40,799 bases of DNA from Planctomycetota bacterium (GCA_018970165.1 JAGWWZ010000022.1:1-40799); one strand, 5' to 3'. Positions 1 through 10,767 are shown, numbered from the stretch's first letter. A program made the numbers and translations. Notes: generated by a model from the letters alone, not told the origin.

Positions 1-3000
1 AGCGTTAACCTTGCTGCTGGTGTTTTCGATTTCGAATTGAGTTACGTTTATGTTGATGATGGTGCATCCAAAACGCCACGAGACAACTACAGTCTTTTGG
101 TTAGCGTGAGCGACGAGGGGAATCTAACCGCAACTGCAGCGGGGGTTACGGTTACCGAAGTGGTAAATTTGCGCCCCAGCGATCTGAGGATCGACTTAAC
201 AGGGTTCAACGTAAATAACGCTGGAGTGGTGGTTCTTAGGGAGGGGAATTCCTTCCAGTTGAGTGGCAGTTTCCGAGACTTGGGCGTGAAGGATTCCCAT
301 GAACTCGTGATCGATTTCGGAGATGGTACTCCACCGAAAAAGATTACGATCGACGCGTCTACTGTCCAGCGAGCATTCTTGGTAACGCACACGTACAGGG
401 ACAATCCAGCGACGGGCGAAACCTATGAGATCCGCATCGACGTCAGTGATGACGATGAGCCTTTGGAATTAACAACACTCAAGCAACTGGTGAAAGTGGA
501 AAACGTCGCGCCAGGAATTCCTGTGAATACGGGACTCGTGTTGAGCAAACCCGAAATCTTAGAAAACGAAGAGGTTTCACTCAATATCGCGTTTACCGAT
601 CCTGGCTTGAATGACACTCACGAAATCCGCATCGACTGGAACGATGGATCTCCCATCCAAGTTTTGACGCCAGCGGTTGGCGTCCGGAATCTCCAAGGAT
701 TGAAGTACACCTACGGTGACAACAAACAAGGCGGTAGTCCATATCAAATTTCGGTTACGGTCGTCGACAATGCGGGCGCTGCCGTCACCAGAACGATCGG
801 GCTGGTCGTTAAAAATGAGGCACCGCGGTTAGGTTCAACACAAATGTACAAGCGAGAGAATGGAGATTGGACCCTTCTTTCTACTGGCAGCGCAATTCTT
901 GAAGGCACGGAAGTTAAACTCACCGGTAGCTTTACGGATCGCGGCTTGCTGGATACTCATCACGTAGCAATCCGTTGGGCGGAATACCAAGATCGTGATG
1001 CATTAACGAATGCGCCGCTCTTTAATCCGGATGGCTCGCCGAAAATGAAACAGGAGACCTCTCTGGCGAATGTCGATGCTCAGGCCAGAACCTTTGAAGC
1101 AATCTACACCTATCGCGACGACTACGACCTGAACACCGCAAGCGATTCATACGCTATTCGAATTCAGCTTCAAGACGATGATGGTGGGATCGCGGTCGAT
1201 AACACGTCGAGCATTACGATCAACAACGTGGCACCATCCGGCTTGTTCGTACCAAAACAAGGTAGCACGCCCGATAAATACACGTTTATCCCCGTCATAA
1301 CCGATCCCGGCACCGAGTTCTTTACGTATGAGTGGAAAGCGTTCAATGTTTCCACCGGCAACGTGGTCGAGACCGGAACATCGTATGAGTTTGATGTCAA
1401 CCCGTCTAAGTACGGTGGCGCAACGATCCGCGTGACGTTGGCGGTCATGGATGATGATGGAGGGCGTTTCGATTACTCATCGGTTCTCCTTCCAGGAACC
1501 AATGGTTCCGAGACCATCACCATTCAAAATGGGAATTTCGCGGGGGGGCAGAACAATCTCACCGTTCTCTCGTTTGACGGTGCGGATATCGTGGATGCTT
1601 CCAAGATCACCGATCCGACGAAGAACGTCGTGATCGATGGCGGTAATGGCAAGGACATCCTTTTTGGTGGCAAGGGTAACGACACCCTCATTTTGCGTGA
1701 TGGGGACGACATTGCGAATCCTCTGGGAGTCCTATCGCAAAGCGGAACGGCAATCGAGCCAAACTATGATGGCGATGACACCTATGTTCTGATCCCCAAT
1801 AGCACACTGACGATTATTGATCCACAGGGAGCTAACACCCTCGACTTCTCCCGAGCAGGGTTCGGCATTGAGTTCGATCTCACGAAGACCAAGGGACTCG
1901 CCGCAAGCCCGCAAACGGTTTCAACCGCTGGCGGAAAACAACATGTGGTGGATGCACGCGGCGGTGAGTTCGGCTTCAAGGGAATCCAAGGTAGTTCCTT
2001 CAATGATCGATTCACCGCAGTGAGCGGCGCTCGAATCAATGCCGGAAGCGGCGCCGATACGATCACGATTCCTGCGGGCATTCAGGGAGGCGTGTTCGCG
2101 GGCGGGGCTGACAACGATGTTTTTGAGATTAAAAGTACTGGAGTATCCGGTATTGATTTACGAGGAGACACCGGCGCGGACATCTTTAATATCGGCGGTG
2201 CCCTCAATGGAATCTCGTTCAGCGGCGGAGCCGATAACGACATCTTCAACATCGCATCAGGGTCCTTCAGCAATATCACGTTTGCGGGAGGTGCCGATGG
2301 CGATCTCTTTGGCGGAGCCCAGGATGCCGACATTTTCAACATCAGCGGCGGAACGTTTAACCAAATCGTCTTCAGTGCCGGCGCGGATAATGATGTCTTC
2401 AATATCTCAGGAGGGACCTTCACGGGAATAACATTCGGCGGTGGCGCCGATAACGATGCATTCACCATCACCGGTGGAACCTTTAATGGTATTTCCTTCG
2501 GCGGCGGAGCCGATAACGATGTCTTCAATGTTTACGGTGGCGTCTTTCAAGGAGGCATCGATTTCAGCGGCGATGTGGGCGATGACAAGGTCTTCATCCT
2601 CAACCCTTCGAACCTGGTATCGGAAGGCGATTACGAAATTCAAGGAAATTTCGCCTTCAACGGAGGAGCGGACAATGACCTGTTCGTGTTAGGCACGGGA
2701 GTCAAAATCGGAGGCATTGACTTCCAAGGTGGAGCCGACACCGATGAATTGCAAATTCATGGCAAGGTCTTCGGAGGTATCTCCTTTGGAGGTGGCGCGG
2801 ATAATGATGTCTTCTTGATCGGCTCCGGTGGGAAAGTCGACGGGATCATCGATTTCAACGGTGACGTTGGAAACGATGCACTGACGATTGTGGGATCAGC
2901 CGGAGGCATTACTTTCACCGGCGGTGCCGATAACGATGTCTTTACCCTTGCATCAGGGGGAACGATTTCGTCCATCGTGTTCGGTGGGGGAGCTGACAAC

Positions 3001-6000
3001 GACCTACTACAAATCCAGGGTACCGTCAGCGGTGGTATTACCTTCAATGGCGGTGCCGACAACGATGTTCTGCTAATGGCGACTGGCTCCAGGTCCGGGA
3101 CCATCGATTTTAACGGCGATGTGGGGAACGATGCGTTGACGATTGTCGGAACTGCGGGCGGCATTACGTTCACTGGTGGGGCTGATAACGATGTGTTTAC
3201 CCTGGCATCCGGAGGAACGATTTCGTCGATCGTATTCGGTGGAGGAGCCGACAACGACCTGCTACAAATCCAAGGTATCGTGAGCGGGGGAATCAACTTC
3301 AATGGCGGTGCGGACAACGATGTTCTTTTGATGACGACCGGTTCCAGGTCCGGAACCATCGACTTCAATGGAGATGTTGGAAACGATGCGTTGACGATTG
3401 TCGGTACAGCGGGGGGTATTACGTTCACCGGTGGGGCCGATAACGATGTGTTTACCCTGGGATCTGGAGGAACGATTTCCTCGATCGTGTTCGGGGGGGG
3501 AGCCGACAACGACCTGCTGCAAATCCAGGGTACCGTGAGCGGGGGAATCACCTTCAATGGCGGTGCGGACAACGATACGTTCTTGTTGTCCACGGGGTCC
3601 ATGTCCGGTACCATCGACTTCAAGGGTGATACGGGGTTGGACGTCCTCGATATTCGCGGACTAAGTGGTGGAATCACGTTTGAAGGGGGAGCGGATAACG
3701 ACATTCTGAATATCATCGGAACCACCGGACGAATCGATTTCCGAGGCGATGACGGCGACGATCAACTCGGTGTTAGTGAGACCGCGAGAGTGATAGGTCC
3801 ATCGAATGAGGTAGGGCTTACGTTCCAGGGAGGAAACGGTAGCGACAAGTTCGTAAATTACTCGTCGAAACTCCCAAACATTGTCTTCTACGGGAACAGC
3901 GGTTCGAGTAGCGTTAGCGACGCACTCGATGGTGATGACTTGTTCATCCAATATGGATCCGCCGCGAATTCTGTCACATTCTTCGGTCAGCGGGGCAATG
4001 ACACGTTCCTAAACTACGGTAGCAATATCAACAACTTGACCTTCAACGGAGGAGAGGGCAACAACGTATTCATCGTTGATGGCAACAACATCAACGGGTT
4101 GACATTCCAGGGTGGTAGTGGCACCGACTCGTTCTCTGTAGCGGGTACGGGCATCGGCAACATCACGTTCCGGGGGGACTCGGATTCAGCGAGCGGGACG
4201 CGCGATACGTTCATCATCACGGCCAGCGGGAAGAAAGATAGCAACAACAAGGCCATCGGCGAAATTCTCTTTTACGGGATGGCAGGCGACGACGTCATGC
4301 GAAATGACGGTATCGATTGGAGCAGGATCGTTTTCGAAGGGGGGGCAGGCAAGAACGCCTTGCAAAATAACGGCCAGAGTGGGCTATTGCAGTTCATCGG
4401 AACCGATGGCGACGACTTCGTTGAGAACACCAACAACTCGATCAATGGACTTCTGTTCCTAGGTTTTGCAGGCAACGATATCTTTATCAATCGAGGAGAT
4501 AACGTAAGGAATCTGTTCCTCTATGGTGGTTCTGGAGATGACAGTTATCTCAACACGGGCAAGAACACCGAGAACCTTTGGGTTATCGAGGAATCCGGTG
4601 AGAATCGATTCTTTAATCAAGGAGAATCCAGCAGGAATATATTCTTCCAAGGGGGACTTGGTGGCGATACGTTCGTCAATAGCGGCAAGTCGTCTCAATC
4701 CCTGACTTTCTGGGGTAATAGAGGTGCTGATCGCTTCCTCAACGATTTCCAAAACAATGCTGGTGCGGAGAACTCGTCCCGGATCTCTTTCTTGGATAGC
4801 GGCATGGCAACCCTTCCAGACCTAACCCCCTTTGGTTGGACAAATACGGTACCCACGCAACCTGCTGCCGGCGTCGACAACTCGGAGGATGTATTCCTGA
4901 ATCGAGCTCCAGGTGTTTCGATCGTCACCTTCGATGGAGGAGATGGAAACGACTTCTTCCAGAATGCAGGGAGCAATGTTTCAAACGTCATTTTCCAAGG
5001 TGGCAACGGAGATGATCAAGCGCTCAATAGCAAAACAGCTTCCAGGCTCGTCGATTTCAATTTTATCGGCGGAGCTGGCAATGATGCCTTTCAGAACGAT
5101 GGTGAAGCTGCTGGCGTTCTGAATTTCTACGGCGACGCAGGGAACGACTCGCTGTATCAAAACGGGACTGGTGCGAAAACGACCACCGGTGTGAGAACGT
5201 CGGAAGTGAACTTCTTCGCTGGTGAAGGAGTCAATATCTTCGTGAACTGGGGGGCTGAAGTTGGCAAGCTCTTCATGGCTGGTGGTAGCGGACCAGACCG
5301 ACTTCAAAATAACGCCGACAAGGTGGGTTCCATCCAATTCGTCGATCAACCGCGACAATCCGGTGTCGTTTCGACAGCTAGAGAAAACATCAACGGCATC
5401 CAAAACACGGGGAACAACATCGACGAGATCGTTGCTTTAGGCGGTGGTGCCGCGGATTCGGTCATCAGTATCGGCGATTATGTCAAGTACATGGAATTGG
5501 ACGGGGGAGATGGTCCGGATAGCCTCGTGAACTCGGGGAACCTAGTCGGAGATAGTACTGCGATCAATGGCAAGAACGGCATCAGATTCATCGGTGGATT
5601 GGGAGCGGACGTCTTGCGGACTCAAGGTGTCGGTCTCACACGCGTCGAATTTAACGGTGGCGCGAATGCCGACGCCTTGGTTTATAACACTACCTCCGGT
5701 GGTAGTGTTTCCTTCACAGGCGGCGTCGGTGACGATGGATTTGTTTTCCGAGGCAGCGCTGCAAGTATCAACATCGATCTCGGCGATGGTAATGATCGAT
5801 TTGTGGTTCAAGGCGATGCGATCTCGAAGGCCACAGACACCATCGCAGCAATGAAACTCACAGGTGGAAATGGCAATGACTGGTATGAATTTTCGCGTTA
5901 TCCCAAGGGTTTTGTCGAAGTCGTAGAAGGCTTTAGTGGTACAGGGGACACAAGTCGCGATACGCTGAATTTCGAGTATTACCTGGACCAGGCGGTTGTC

Positions 6001-9000
6001 CTCGATCTGCAGAGTAGCGGCAAGCAACAAGTTGGAACCTCTTTCTGGCTAAAGCTCTCGGGCACTCAAGGTACCGCACAAAACGGCATAGAAGATGTGG
6101 TTGGCTCTCAGTTCGGCGACACGATTTGGGGGAACAGTCGAAACAATCATTTGAGCGGGGCTGCATACACGAGCAACAAGCCATCCGATACTCCGGTGGC
6201 TAAGAGAAGTGACACCCAATGGGTCCTCTTGGATTTCGATTCGCAAACCAATACCCAAGCGGATCGGGATGCGAAACGCGACGAGTATGCCTATCGAGAG
6301 ACCGATCGCGAAAGCGTAATTCAAGGGTTGAAACGGGCCTATTGGGGAACGGATGCAAACGGCGCACTGCGATCAGGCAGCGATCGATGGTTCGACGTCC
6401 AATTCACGACCAACTTGAATGATATCCCCGAAGCGTATCGAGGGACGACCGCGAATCCCAAGTCGGCGTATGCCACGATTCGCTTCAATGAGACACCGCC
6501 CAACGGCTACGCAGGGGGGCTGGCCAGCGAAATCGATTACGGCAATACCAATCTAGGTGGCATCGCCGTAGTTCAAATCCATGGATTGCTCGGTGGTACC
6601 GCCCAGCCACCGGTACTGAGCATCAATCAAGGAGACATCGTTGGAGATTTCTTGAATCCAAATATGGATGGGGCCTTGACGTTTGGAGAACGCAATCCCG
6701 AGAACAACATCGCGAACTTCTTGGGTTTGTCGATCAAAGTCGCAGCTCACGAATTGGGGCATTTGCTAGGTCTACGGCACTACGATGCGTTTGGACCGAT
6801 AGGCTCCGGAATTCACTCGCCTCCTGGAAACGGTAGCTTCAACCCCTACTTTACGGGTTTATCAGAAGCTTATGAAACGTTTCAGCACTTGATCAGCTCC
6901 CCCGCCTCGGTGGGCAGCGACCGCCAAAATGACCTTCAAGGACTCTTCTTTGGAGAACGAGAAGCGATCAAACTCGCGAATGCATTCTCAGATCCCGCCG
7001 TAACCAGAACGGCTGAACAACCGTCTGACAAGGGAGATCGAACCCGTGCGCAAACTGTACCTTGGAAAACGATAGCTGTTCCGAATACTCTGCTCACCGG
7101 TGTACACCGTGATCACAATCTGTACGCGCAAACACTGACCGTCACAGGCAGTATCGCGACAGGTGGTGAGAGAGATTATTACAAGATTAGTGGCAAGGCG
7201 GGCGATCTTGTAACGATCGAGGTGGGGTCCTTCGCATTGCGACGCCTGAGTCATCCCAACGGTGGCACTGGGATAGCGCCCAACGGCCCAGCGGACCAAG
7301 CTTCCTTCATCGACTCGACCCTCAAACTCTTCAATTCGAGCGGTGTTTTGGTGGGATACAACGAGGGAAATGAAGCCTACAACGACGACGAATTTGAATC
7401 GACCGATTCAATTCTTTTGGATGTGCGTCTGCCGGGCGATGGGGACTATTTCATCGAAGTCGGCGCGTTCCTGTCCGGCGATACAGGAAGCTATGAACTG
7501 TCCGCATATCGATTCGCCAAAGAAAATCGAGTGGATGGAAGAAATACTCTCAAAGGCCGAGCTGGTATTGATTCATTCGCGGGTAGCCCCCTCGATAACT
7601 TCCAGATGCGTCTGCCGAATAATGCTCTCTCCAATGCGACTGCGAGCGAAGGATTACCTTACTCCGGAACGGTTTCCTTTATCGATGATGGTGGCAACTC
7701 TTGGAGAGCAGAGATTGACTATCGGGATGGATCCCCCCCCGTAATCTTGACCGGTATCAATCCAAACAACGGAATCCCACTGTCCTATAATTACAGAGAC
7801 AACGGCAGTTACACGGTTTCGGTAAGGCTGTCCAATGATGACCAACAAGTCGTAAACCAGAGCTTTACCATTACCGCCGCAAACGTAGCACCCACTGCCA
7901 ACATTCAAATCACTGGAAATCCAACAAATCGCACGATAGCAAATGTGGCTATGCTGGGATTGGATAGTCCCGGCGACCAAGCGAGCCTTCGATACATCAT
8001 CACCACGGATCGGAACGCGAGAGACAACGCGAGCTATGACTCGTTGAGAGATACCTCTTCGTCAAATCAGAGCGTTTCTATCTCCGGTAGTACTCCCGTA
8101 GTTGTCTACATGAGAGTCCTCGACAAAGATGGCGGGTTTACTGACTACGACCGAACGATCAGCAGAATCGATGTTATCGAAGGAACGACCGGCAACGATA
8201 CTTTTATTGCGACATACACCGGTGATGGGACGGCACACGCTTGGAATGTTACGCGTAATGGAACGACTGTGTTTTCGGGAAGCGATCCTGTCGGTGGCTT
8301 GATCCTCGATGGTCTTGGCGGGTCGGACATTCTCCAGATCAACGGGTCTTCAGCCAGCGATATTTTCCGAATCGACAACAACCAAATCACCACCAATGGA
8401 GCCATTAAGCAGTTCGCAAACTTTGAAACCCTCAGGATCCTCGGAGGAGATGGCAACGATGAGCTGACCATCGGCGCGAATGCTCCGGTCGGAATGACCC
8501 GCTCCTTCGAGGGAGGGGACGGCATCGATACCATCAAAGGAGTCAATGGCAACACAACTTGGAACGTCACCGGCTCAGGGAGTGGGAATGTCAACAGCTC
8601 GGGAAATCTCACGTTCCTCGCCGTCGAATCTGTGGTAGGAGGGAGTGGAGATGATCAGTTTGTATTCGGCCCTACGGGTAGGTTGGTGGGCCAAGTCCTC
8701 GGCGGAAGTGGCAGCGATACGCTGAACTTCTCTGCAAAGACGCTTGCACACTCGGTCGATCTTCAATTGAACACCGCGACATCAACGGGCGGGATCAGCG
8801 GGATCGAGTCGTTCATCGGCAGCAGCTTGGCAACGGTCACCGATGTCCTCATTGGTGCTAACTCCAGCACAACCTGGACTATTCATGGAGCGAACTCCGG
8901 ATCATTGCTGAGCACGCAATCGGGTCCGATTACCTTCAGCGGCTTCAAGAGCCTGACTGGAGGCACAGCAGCCGACACATTCGTGTTCACGAATTCTGGA

Positions 9001-10548
9001 AGCGTTTCGGGGGTAGTGACGGGGGGAATCGCCATCGGCGTCGATGATCGAATCGATCTGTCGGCCAAGACAACCGCGCTAGACTTTCGGTTGAATGCTT
9101 CGAGCAATAGCATTCCCGGCGTCATTGGGACCAATTACACCGGAATCGAACAGATCACTGGCAACTCGGTTGCTGATAGCAAGTTGACTCGCTTGAACAA
9201 CATAGCGACGGAATGGTCTGTAAACTCGTCAGGTCAGATTTCGGTGGATGGCACGACCTACAGCAATGTGGGAACGATCGTGGGCAATACGGGATCACTG
9301 TCCGACACTTTAACGGGACCTGCCGTTAATAGCACCTGGACCGTCAACGCAATCAACAGCGGCACGCTCAATGTCGGTTCGACAACCGTGAGTTTCACGG
9401 GTATCGAGAACCTTACAGGTAGCGCTGCGGCCGACAGGTTTGTGTTCACCAACTCTGGCAGCATCTCGGGAACCGTGACCGGTGGAGCAGCCACAGGTGT
9501 CATCGATCAAATCGATCTATCGGCCAAGACGACCGCGATGGACTTTCGACTGAACACAACAACCAATAGCGTTTCTGGCGCCATCGGTACCAATTACACC
9601 GGGATCGAGCAGATTACGGGCAATTCGGTTGTTGGAAGTAGGGTGACACGAATAAACAACGCTGCGATGGATTGGGCTGTAACTCCATCAGGACAGATTG
9701 ATGTCGGTGGTGTGCTCTACAGCGGAGTGAGGGAGATCGCAGGGGGATTAGGCGCCGATACGCTCACGGGACCAGCCCGAACAAACACCTGGACCATCAG
9801 CGGAAACAATGCGGGTACGCTCGCGATTCCAGGTGCAAGCTTTGTATTTACGGGAATCGAGAATCTCAAAGGTGGCATTGCAGAGGACCACTTTGAAATC
9901 CAACCCGCCTCGGGCAGTCTGTTTGCCAATTCGATCTCTGGGTCGATCGATGGTGGCATGGGTGTAGGACTCAATTCCCTAAGCTATTCTCAATGGAATA
10001 CGGGGGTAACTGTGAACCTTTCGCTTACCTCTGCAGGTAACGCCACGTCGATCGCAGGGATAACGAGCAACATTCAGATCGTCATCGGTGGATCAGGCAA
10101 TGATACCCTGACTGGCGATGCGTCCCGGTCAACGGTTTTGGTAGGGCTCGCCGGCCGAGACACACTCATTGGGGGTGCACAACGGGATCTGCTCTTTGGA
10201 GGATCAGGTGCTGACACGATTCAGGGGGGCGGTCGAGATGACTTGCTGATTTCAGGTTCTACCGCGTTCGACACCGATCGTGTTGCCCTAGCGTCGATTT
10301 TTATGGAGTGGATTTCAACGCGAACATTTTTCGAGCGGACAGCGAACCTTTGGGGGAACGGAGCCGGCCCCCGGGCTAACGGAAATACGTTTTTGAACAA
10401 CGCCGTAGATAGCGTCACCGATACAGTGTTTGCTGATAGCGATGTCGATAGTTTACTCGGAGCATCCGGCCAGGATTGGTTCTTCGCCTCAGTATCCGAT
10501 TTCACCGATTTCCTCGGCACAGGAGGAACGCCCGATCGCCGGGATTAG
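1..10548 (+). CDS. Giant secreted/surface repeat protein, 5'-truncated by the window: PKD/Ig-like N-terminal domains, beta-solenoid GGADND repeats, metzincin-like HELGHLLGLRH site, PPC-like domain, C-terminal RTX-like repeats
   Basis: The reading frame is open from base 1 (SVNLAAGVFDFELSYVYVDDG...); the listed start at 37 is an internal TTG. Contains DFGDGTPP PKD-like motifs, about 19 GGADND-type repeats, HELGHLLGLRH, a PPC-like segment (ERDYYKISGKAGDLVTIEV...GDYFIEVGAF) and GGSGNDTLTGDA / GGSGADTIQGG near the C-terminus. Confidence 0.9.
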   Translation, partial: SVNLAAGVFDFELSYVYVDDGASKTPRDNYSLLVSVSDEGNLTATAAGVTVTEVVNLRPSDLRIDLTGFNVNNAGVVVLREGNSFQLSGSFRDLGVKDSHELVIDFGDGTPPKKITIDASTVQRAFLVTHTYRDNPATGETYEIRIDVSDDDEPLELTTLKQLVKVENVAPGIPVNTGLVLSKPEILENEEVSLNIAFTDPGLNDTHEIRIDWNDGSPIQVLTPAVGVRNLQGLKYTYGDNKQGGSPYQISVTVVDNAGAAVTRTIGLVVKNEAPRLGSTQMYKRENGDWTLLSTGSAILEGTEVKLTGSFTDRGLLDTHHVAIRWAEYQDRDALTNAPLFNPDGSPKMKQETSLANVDAQARTFEAIYTYRDDYDLNTASDSYAIRIQLQDDDGGIAVDNTSSITINNVAPSGLFVPKQGSTPDKYTFIPVITDPGTEFFTYEWKAFNVSTGNVVETGTSYEFDVNPSKYGGATIRVTLAVMDDDGGRFDYSSVLLPGTNGSETITIQNGNFAGGQNNLTVLSFDGADIVDASKITDPTKNVVIDGGNGKDILFGGKGNDTLILRDGDDIANPLGVLSQSGTAIEPNYDGDDTYVLIPNSTLTIIDPQGANTLDFSRAGFGIEFDLTKTKGLAASPQTVSTAGGKQHVVDARGGEFGFKGIQGSSFNDRFTAVSGARINAGSGADTITIPAGIQGGVFAGGADNDVFEIKSTGVSGIDLRGDTGADIFNIGGALNGISFSGGADNDIFNIASGSFSNITFAGGADGDLFGGAQDADIFNISGGTFNQIVFSAGADNDVFNISGGTFTGITFGGGADNDAFTITGGTFNGISFGGGADNDVFNVYGGVFQGGIDFSGDVGDDKVFILNPSNLVSEGDYEIQGNFAFNGGADNDLFVLGTGVKIGGIDFQGGADTDELQIHGKVFGGISFGGGADNDVFLIGSGGKVDGIIDFNGDVGNDALTIVGSAGGITFTGGADNDVFTLASGGTISSIVFGGGADNDLLQIQGTVSGGITFNGGADNDVLLMATGSRSGTIDFNGDVGNDALTIVGTAGGITFTGGADNDVFTLASGGTISSIVFGGGADNDLLQIQGIVSGGINFNGGADNDVLLMTTGSRSGTIDFNGDVGNDALTIVGTAGGITFTGGADNDVFTLGSGGTISSIVFGGGADNDLLQIQGTVSGGITFNGGADNDTFLLSTGSMSGTIDFKGDTGLDVLDIRGLSGGITFEGGADNDILNIIGTTGRIDFRGDDGDDQLGVSETARVIGPSNEVGLTFQGGNGSDKFVNYSSKLPNIVFYGNSGSSSVSDALDGDDLFIQYGSAANSVTFFGQRGNDTFLNYGSNINNLTFNGGEGNNVFIVDGNNINGLTFQGGSGTDSFSVAGTGIGNITFRGDSDSASGTRDTFIITASGKKDSNNKAIGEILFYGMAGDDVMRNDGIDWSRIVFEGGAGKNALQNNGQSGLLQFIGTDGDDFVENTNNSINGLLFLGFAGNDIFINRGDNVRNLFLYGGSGDDSYLNTGKNTENLWVIEESGENRFFNQGESSRNIFFQGGLGGDTFVNSGKSSQSLTFWGNRGADRFLNDFQNNAGAENSSRISFLDSGMATLPDLTPFGWTNTVPTQPAAGVDNSEDVFLNRAPGVSIVTFDGGDGNDFFQNAGSNVSNVIFQGGNGDDQALNSKTASRLVDFNFIGGAGNDAFQNDGEAAGVLNFYGDAGNDSLYQNGTGAKTTTGVRTSEVNFFAGEGVNIFVNWGAEVGKLFMAGGSGPDRLQNNADKVGSIQFVDQPRQSGVVSTARENINGIQNTGNNIDEIVALGGGAADSVISIGDYVKYMELDGGDGPDSLVNSGNLVGDSTAINGKNGIRFIGGLGADVLRTQGVGLTRVEFNGGANADALVYNTTSGGSVSFTGGVGDDGFVFRGSAASINIDLGDGNDRFVVQGDAISKATDTIAAMKLTGGNGNDWYEFSRYPKGFVEVVEGFSGTGDTSRDTLNFEYYLDQAVVLDLQSSGKQQVGTSFWLKLSGTQGTAQNGIEDVVGSQFGDTIWGNSRNNHLSGAAYTSNKPSDTPVAKRSDTQWVLLDFDSQTNTQADRDAKRDEYAYRETDRESVIQGLKRAYWGTDANGALRSGSDRWFDVQFTTNLNDIPEAYRGTTANPKSAYATIRFNETPPNGYAGGLASEIDYGNTNLGGIAVVQIHGLLGGTAQPPVLSINQGDIVGDFLNPNMDGALTFGERNPENNIANFLGLSIKVAAHELGHLLGLRHYDAFGPIGSGIHSPPGNGSFNPYFTGLSEAYETFQHLISSPASVGSDRQNDLQGLFFGEREAIKLANAFSDPAVTRTAEQPSDKGDRTRAQTVPWKTIAVPNTLLTGVHRDHNLYAQTLTVTGSIATGGERDYYKISGKAGDLVTIEVGSFALRRLSHPNGGTGIAPNGPADQASFIDSTLKLFNSSGVLVGYNEGNEAYNDDEFESTDSILLDVRLPGDGDYFIEVGAFLSGDTGSYELSAYRFAKENRVDGRNTLKGRAGIDSFAGSPLDNFQMRLPNNALSNATASEGLPYSGTVSFIDDGGNSWRAEIDYRDGSPPVILTGINPNNGIPLSYNYRDNGSYTVSVRLSNDDQQVVNQSFTITAANVAPTANIQITGNPTNRTIANVAMLGLDSPGDQASLRYIITTDRNARDNASYDSLRDTSSSNQSVSISGSTPVVVYMRVLDKDGGFTDYDRTISRIDVIEGTTGNDTFIATYTGDGTAHAWNVTRNGTTVFSGSDPVGGLILDGLGGSDILQINGSSASDIFRIDNNQITTNGAIKQFANFETLRILGGDGNDELTIGANAPVGMTRSFEGGDGIDTIKGVNGNTTWNVTGSGSGNVNSSGNLTFLAVESVVGGSGDDQFVFGPTGRLVGQVLGGSGSDTLNFSAKTLAHSVDLQLNTATSTGGISGIESFIGSSLATVTDVLIGANSSTTWTIHGANSGSLLSTQSGPITFSGFKSLTGGTAADTFVFTNSGSVSGVVTGGIAIGVDDRIDLSAKTTALDFRLNASSNSIPGVIGTNYTGIEQITGNSVADSKLTRLNNIATEWSVNSSGQISVDGTTYSNVGTIVGNTGSLSDTLTGPAVNSTWTVNAINSGTLNVGSTTVSFTGIENLTGSAAADRFVFTNSGSISGTVTGGAATGVIDQIDLSAKTTAMDFRLNTTTNSVSGAIGTNYTGIEQITGNSVVGSRVTRINNAAMDWAVTPSGQIDVGGVLYSGVREIAGGLGADTLTGPARTNTWTISGNNAGTLAIPGASFVFTGIENLKGGIAEDHFEIQPASGSLFANSISGSIDGGMGVGLNSLSYSQWNTGVTVNLSLTSAGNATSIAGITSNIQIVIGGSGNDTLTGDASRSTVLVGLAGRDTLIGGAQRDLLFGGSGADTIQGGGRDDLLISGSTAFDTDRVALASIFMEWISTRTFFERTANLWGNGAGPRANGNTFLNNAVDSVTDTVFADSDVDSLLGASGQDWFFASVSDFTDFLGTGGTPDRRD
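2866..3630 (+). repeat. Three tandem copies of a 255-nt (85-aa) super-repeat inside the giant CDS
   Basis: VGNDALTIVG(S/T)AGGITFTGGADNDVFTL.SGGTISSIVFGGGADNDLLQIQG.VSGGI.FNGGADND...SGTIDF.GD begins at 2866, 3121 and 3376, a period of exactly 255 nt. Confidence 0.9.
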
Positions 10549-10767
10549 CATTCGCACGCTGAGATTTCAAGAACTATCCAGGAATGATGTAACTTCGGTG
10601 CAGTGATTTGTTCAATAAATCTATTCAGACATTTACTACTGTAGGTTAAAACTGAAGTTGTGTGCATCGGCAATCGTCGCAAACCAGTTTGTAGGACGGT
10701 GTGCGAAGGATCTGCTCTATAGACCGCGACCGTCGCTCCGTTGATATACTGTCCTTATACGAGCAGC

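Noticed and set aside
2080-3720. Regular repeats considered as a CRISPR array
   Set aside because: The repeats are in-frame protein-coding super-repeats with no unique spacers and no cas genes in the window.
2757-3725. 322-aa minus-strand ORF with SLSAPP repeats
   Set aside because: It is an antisense shadow of the 255-nt tandem repeats in the giant plus-strand CDS; its periodic low-complexity translation follows directly from that repeat.
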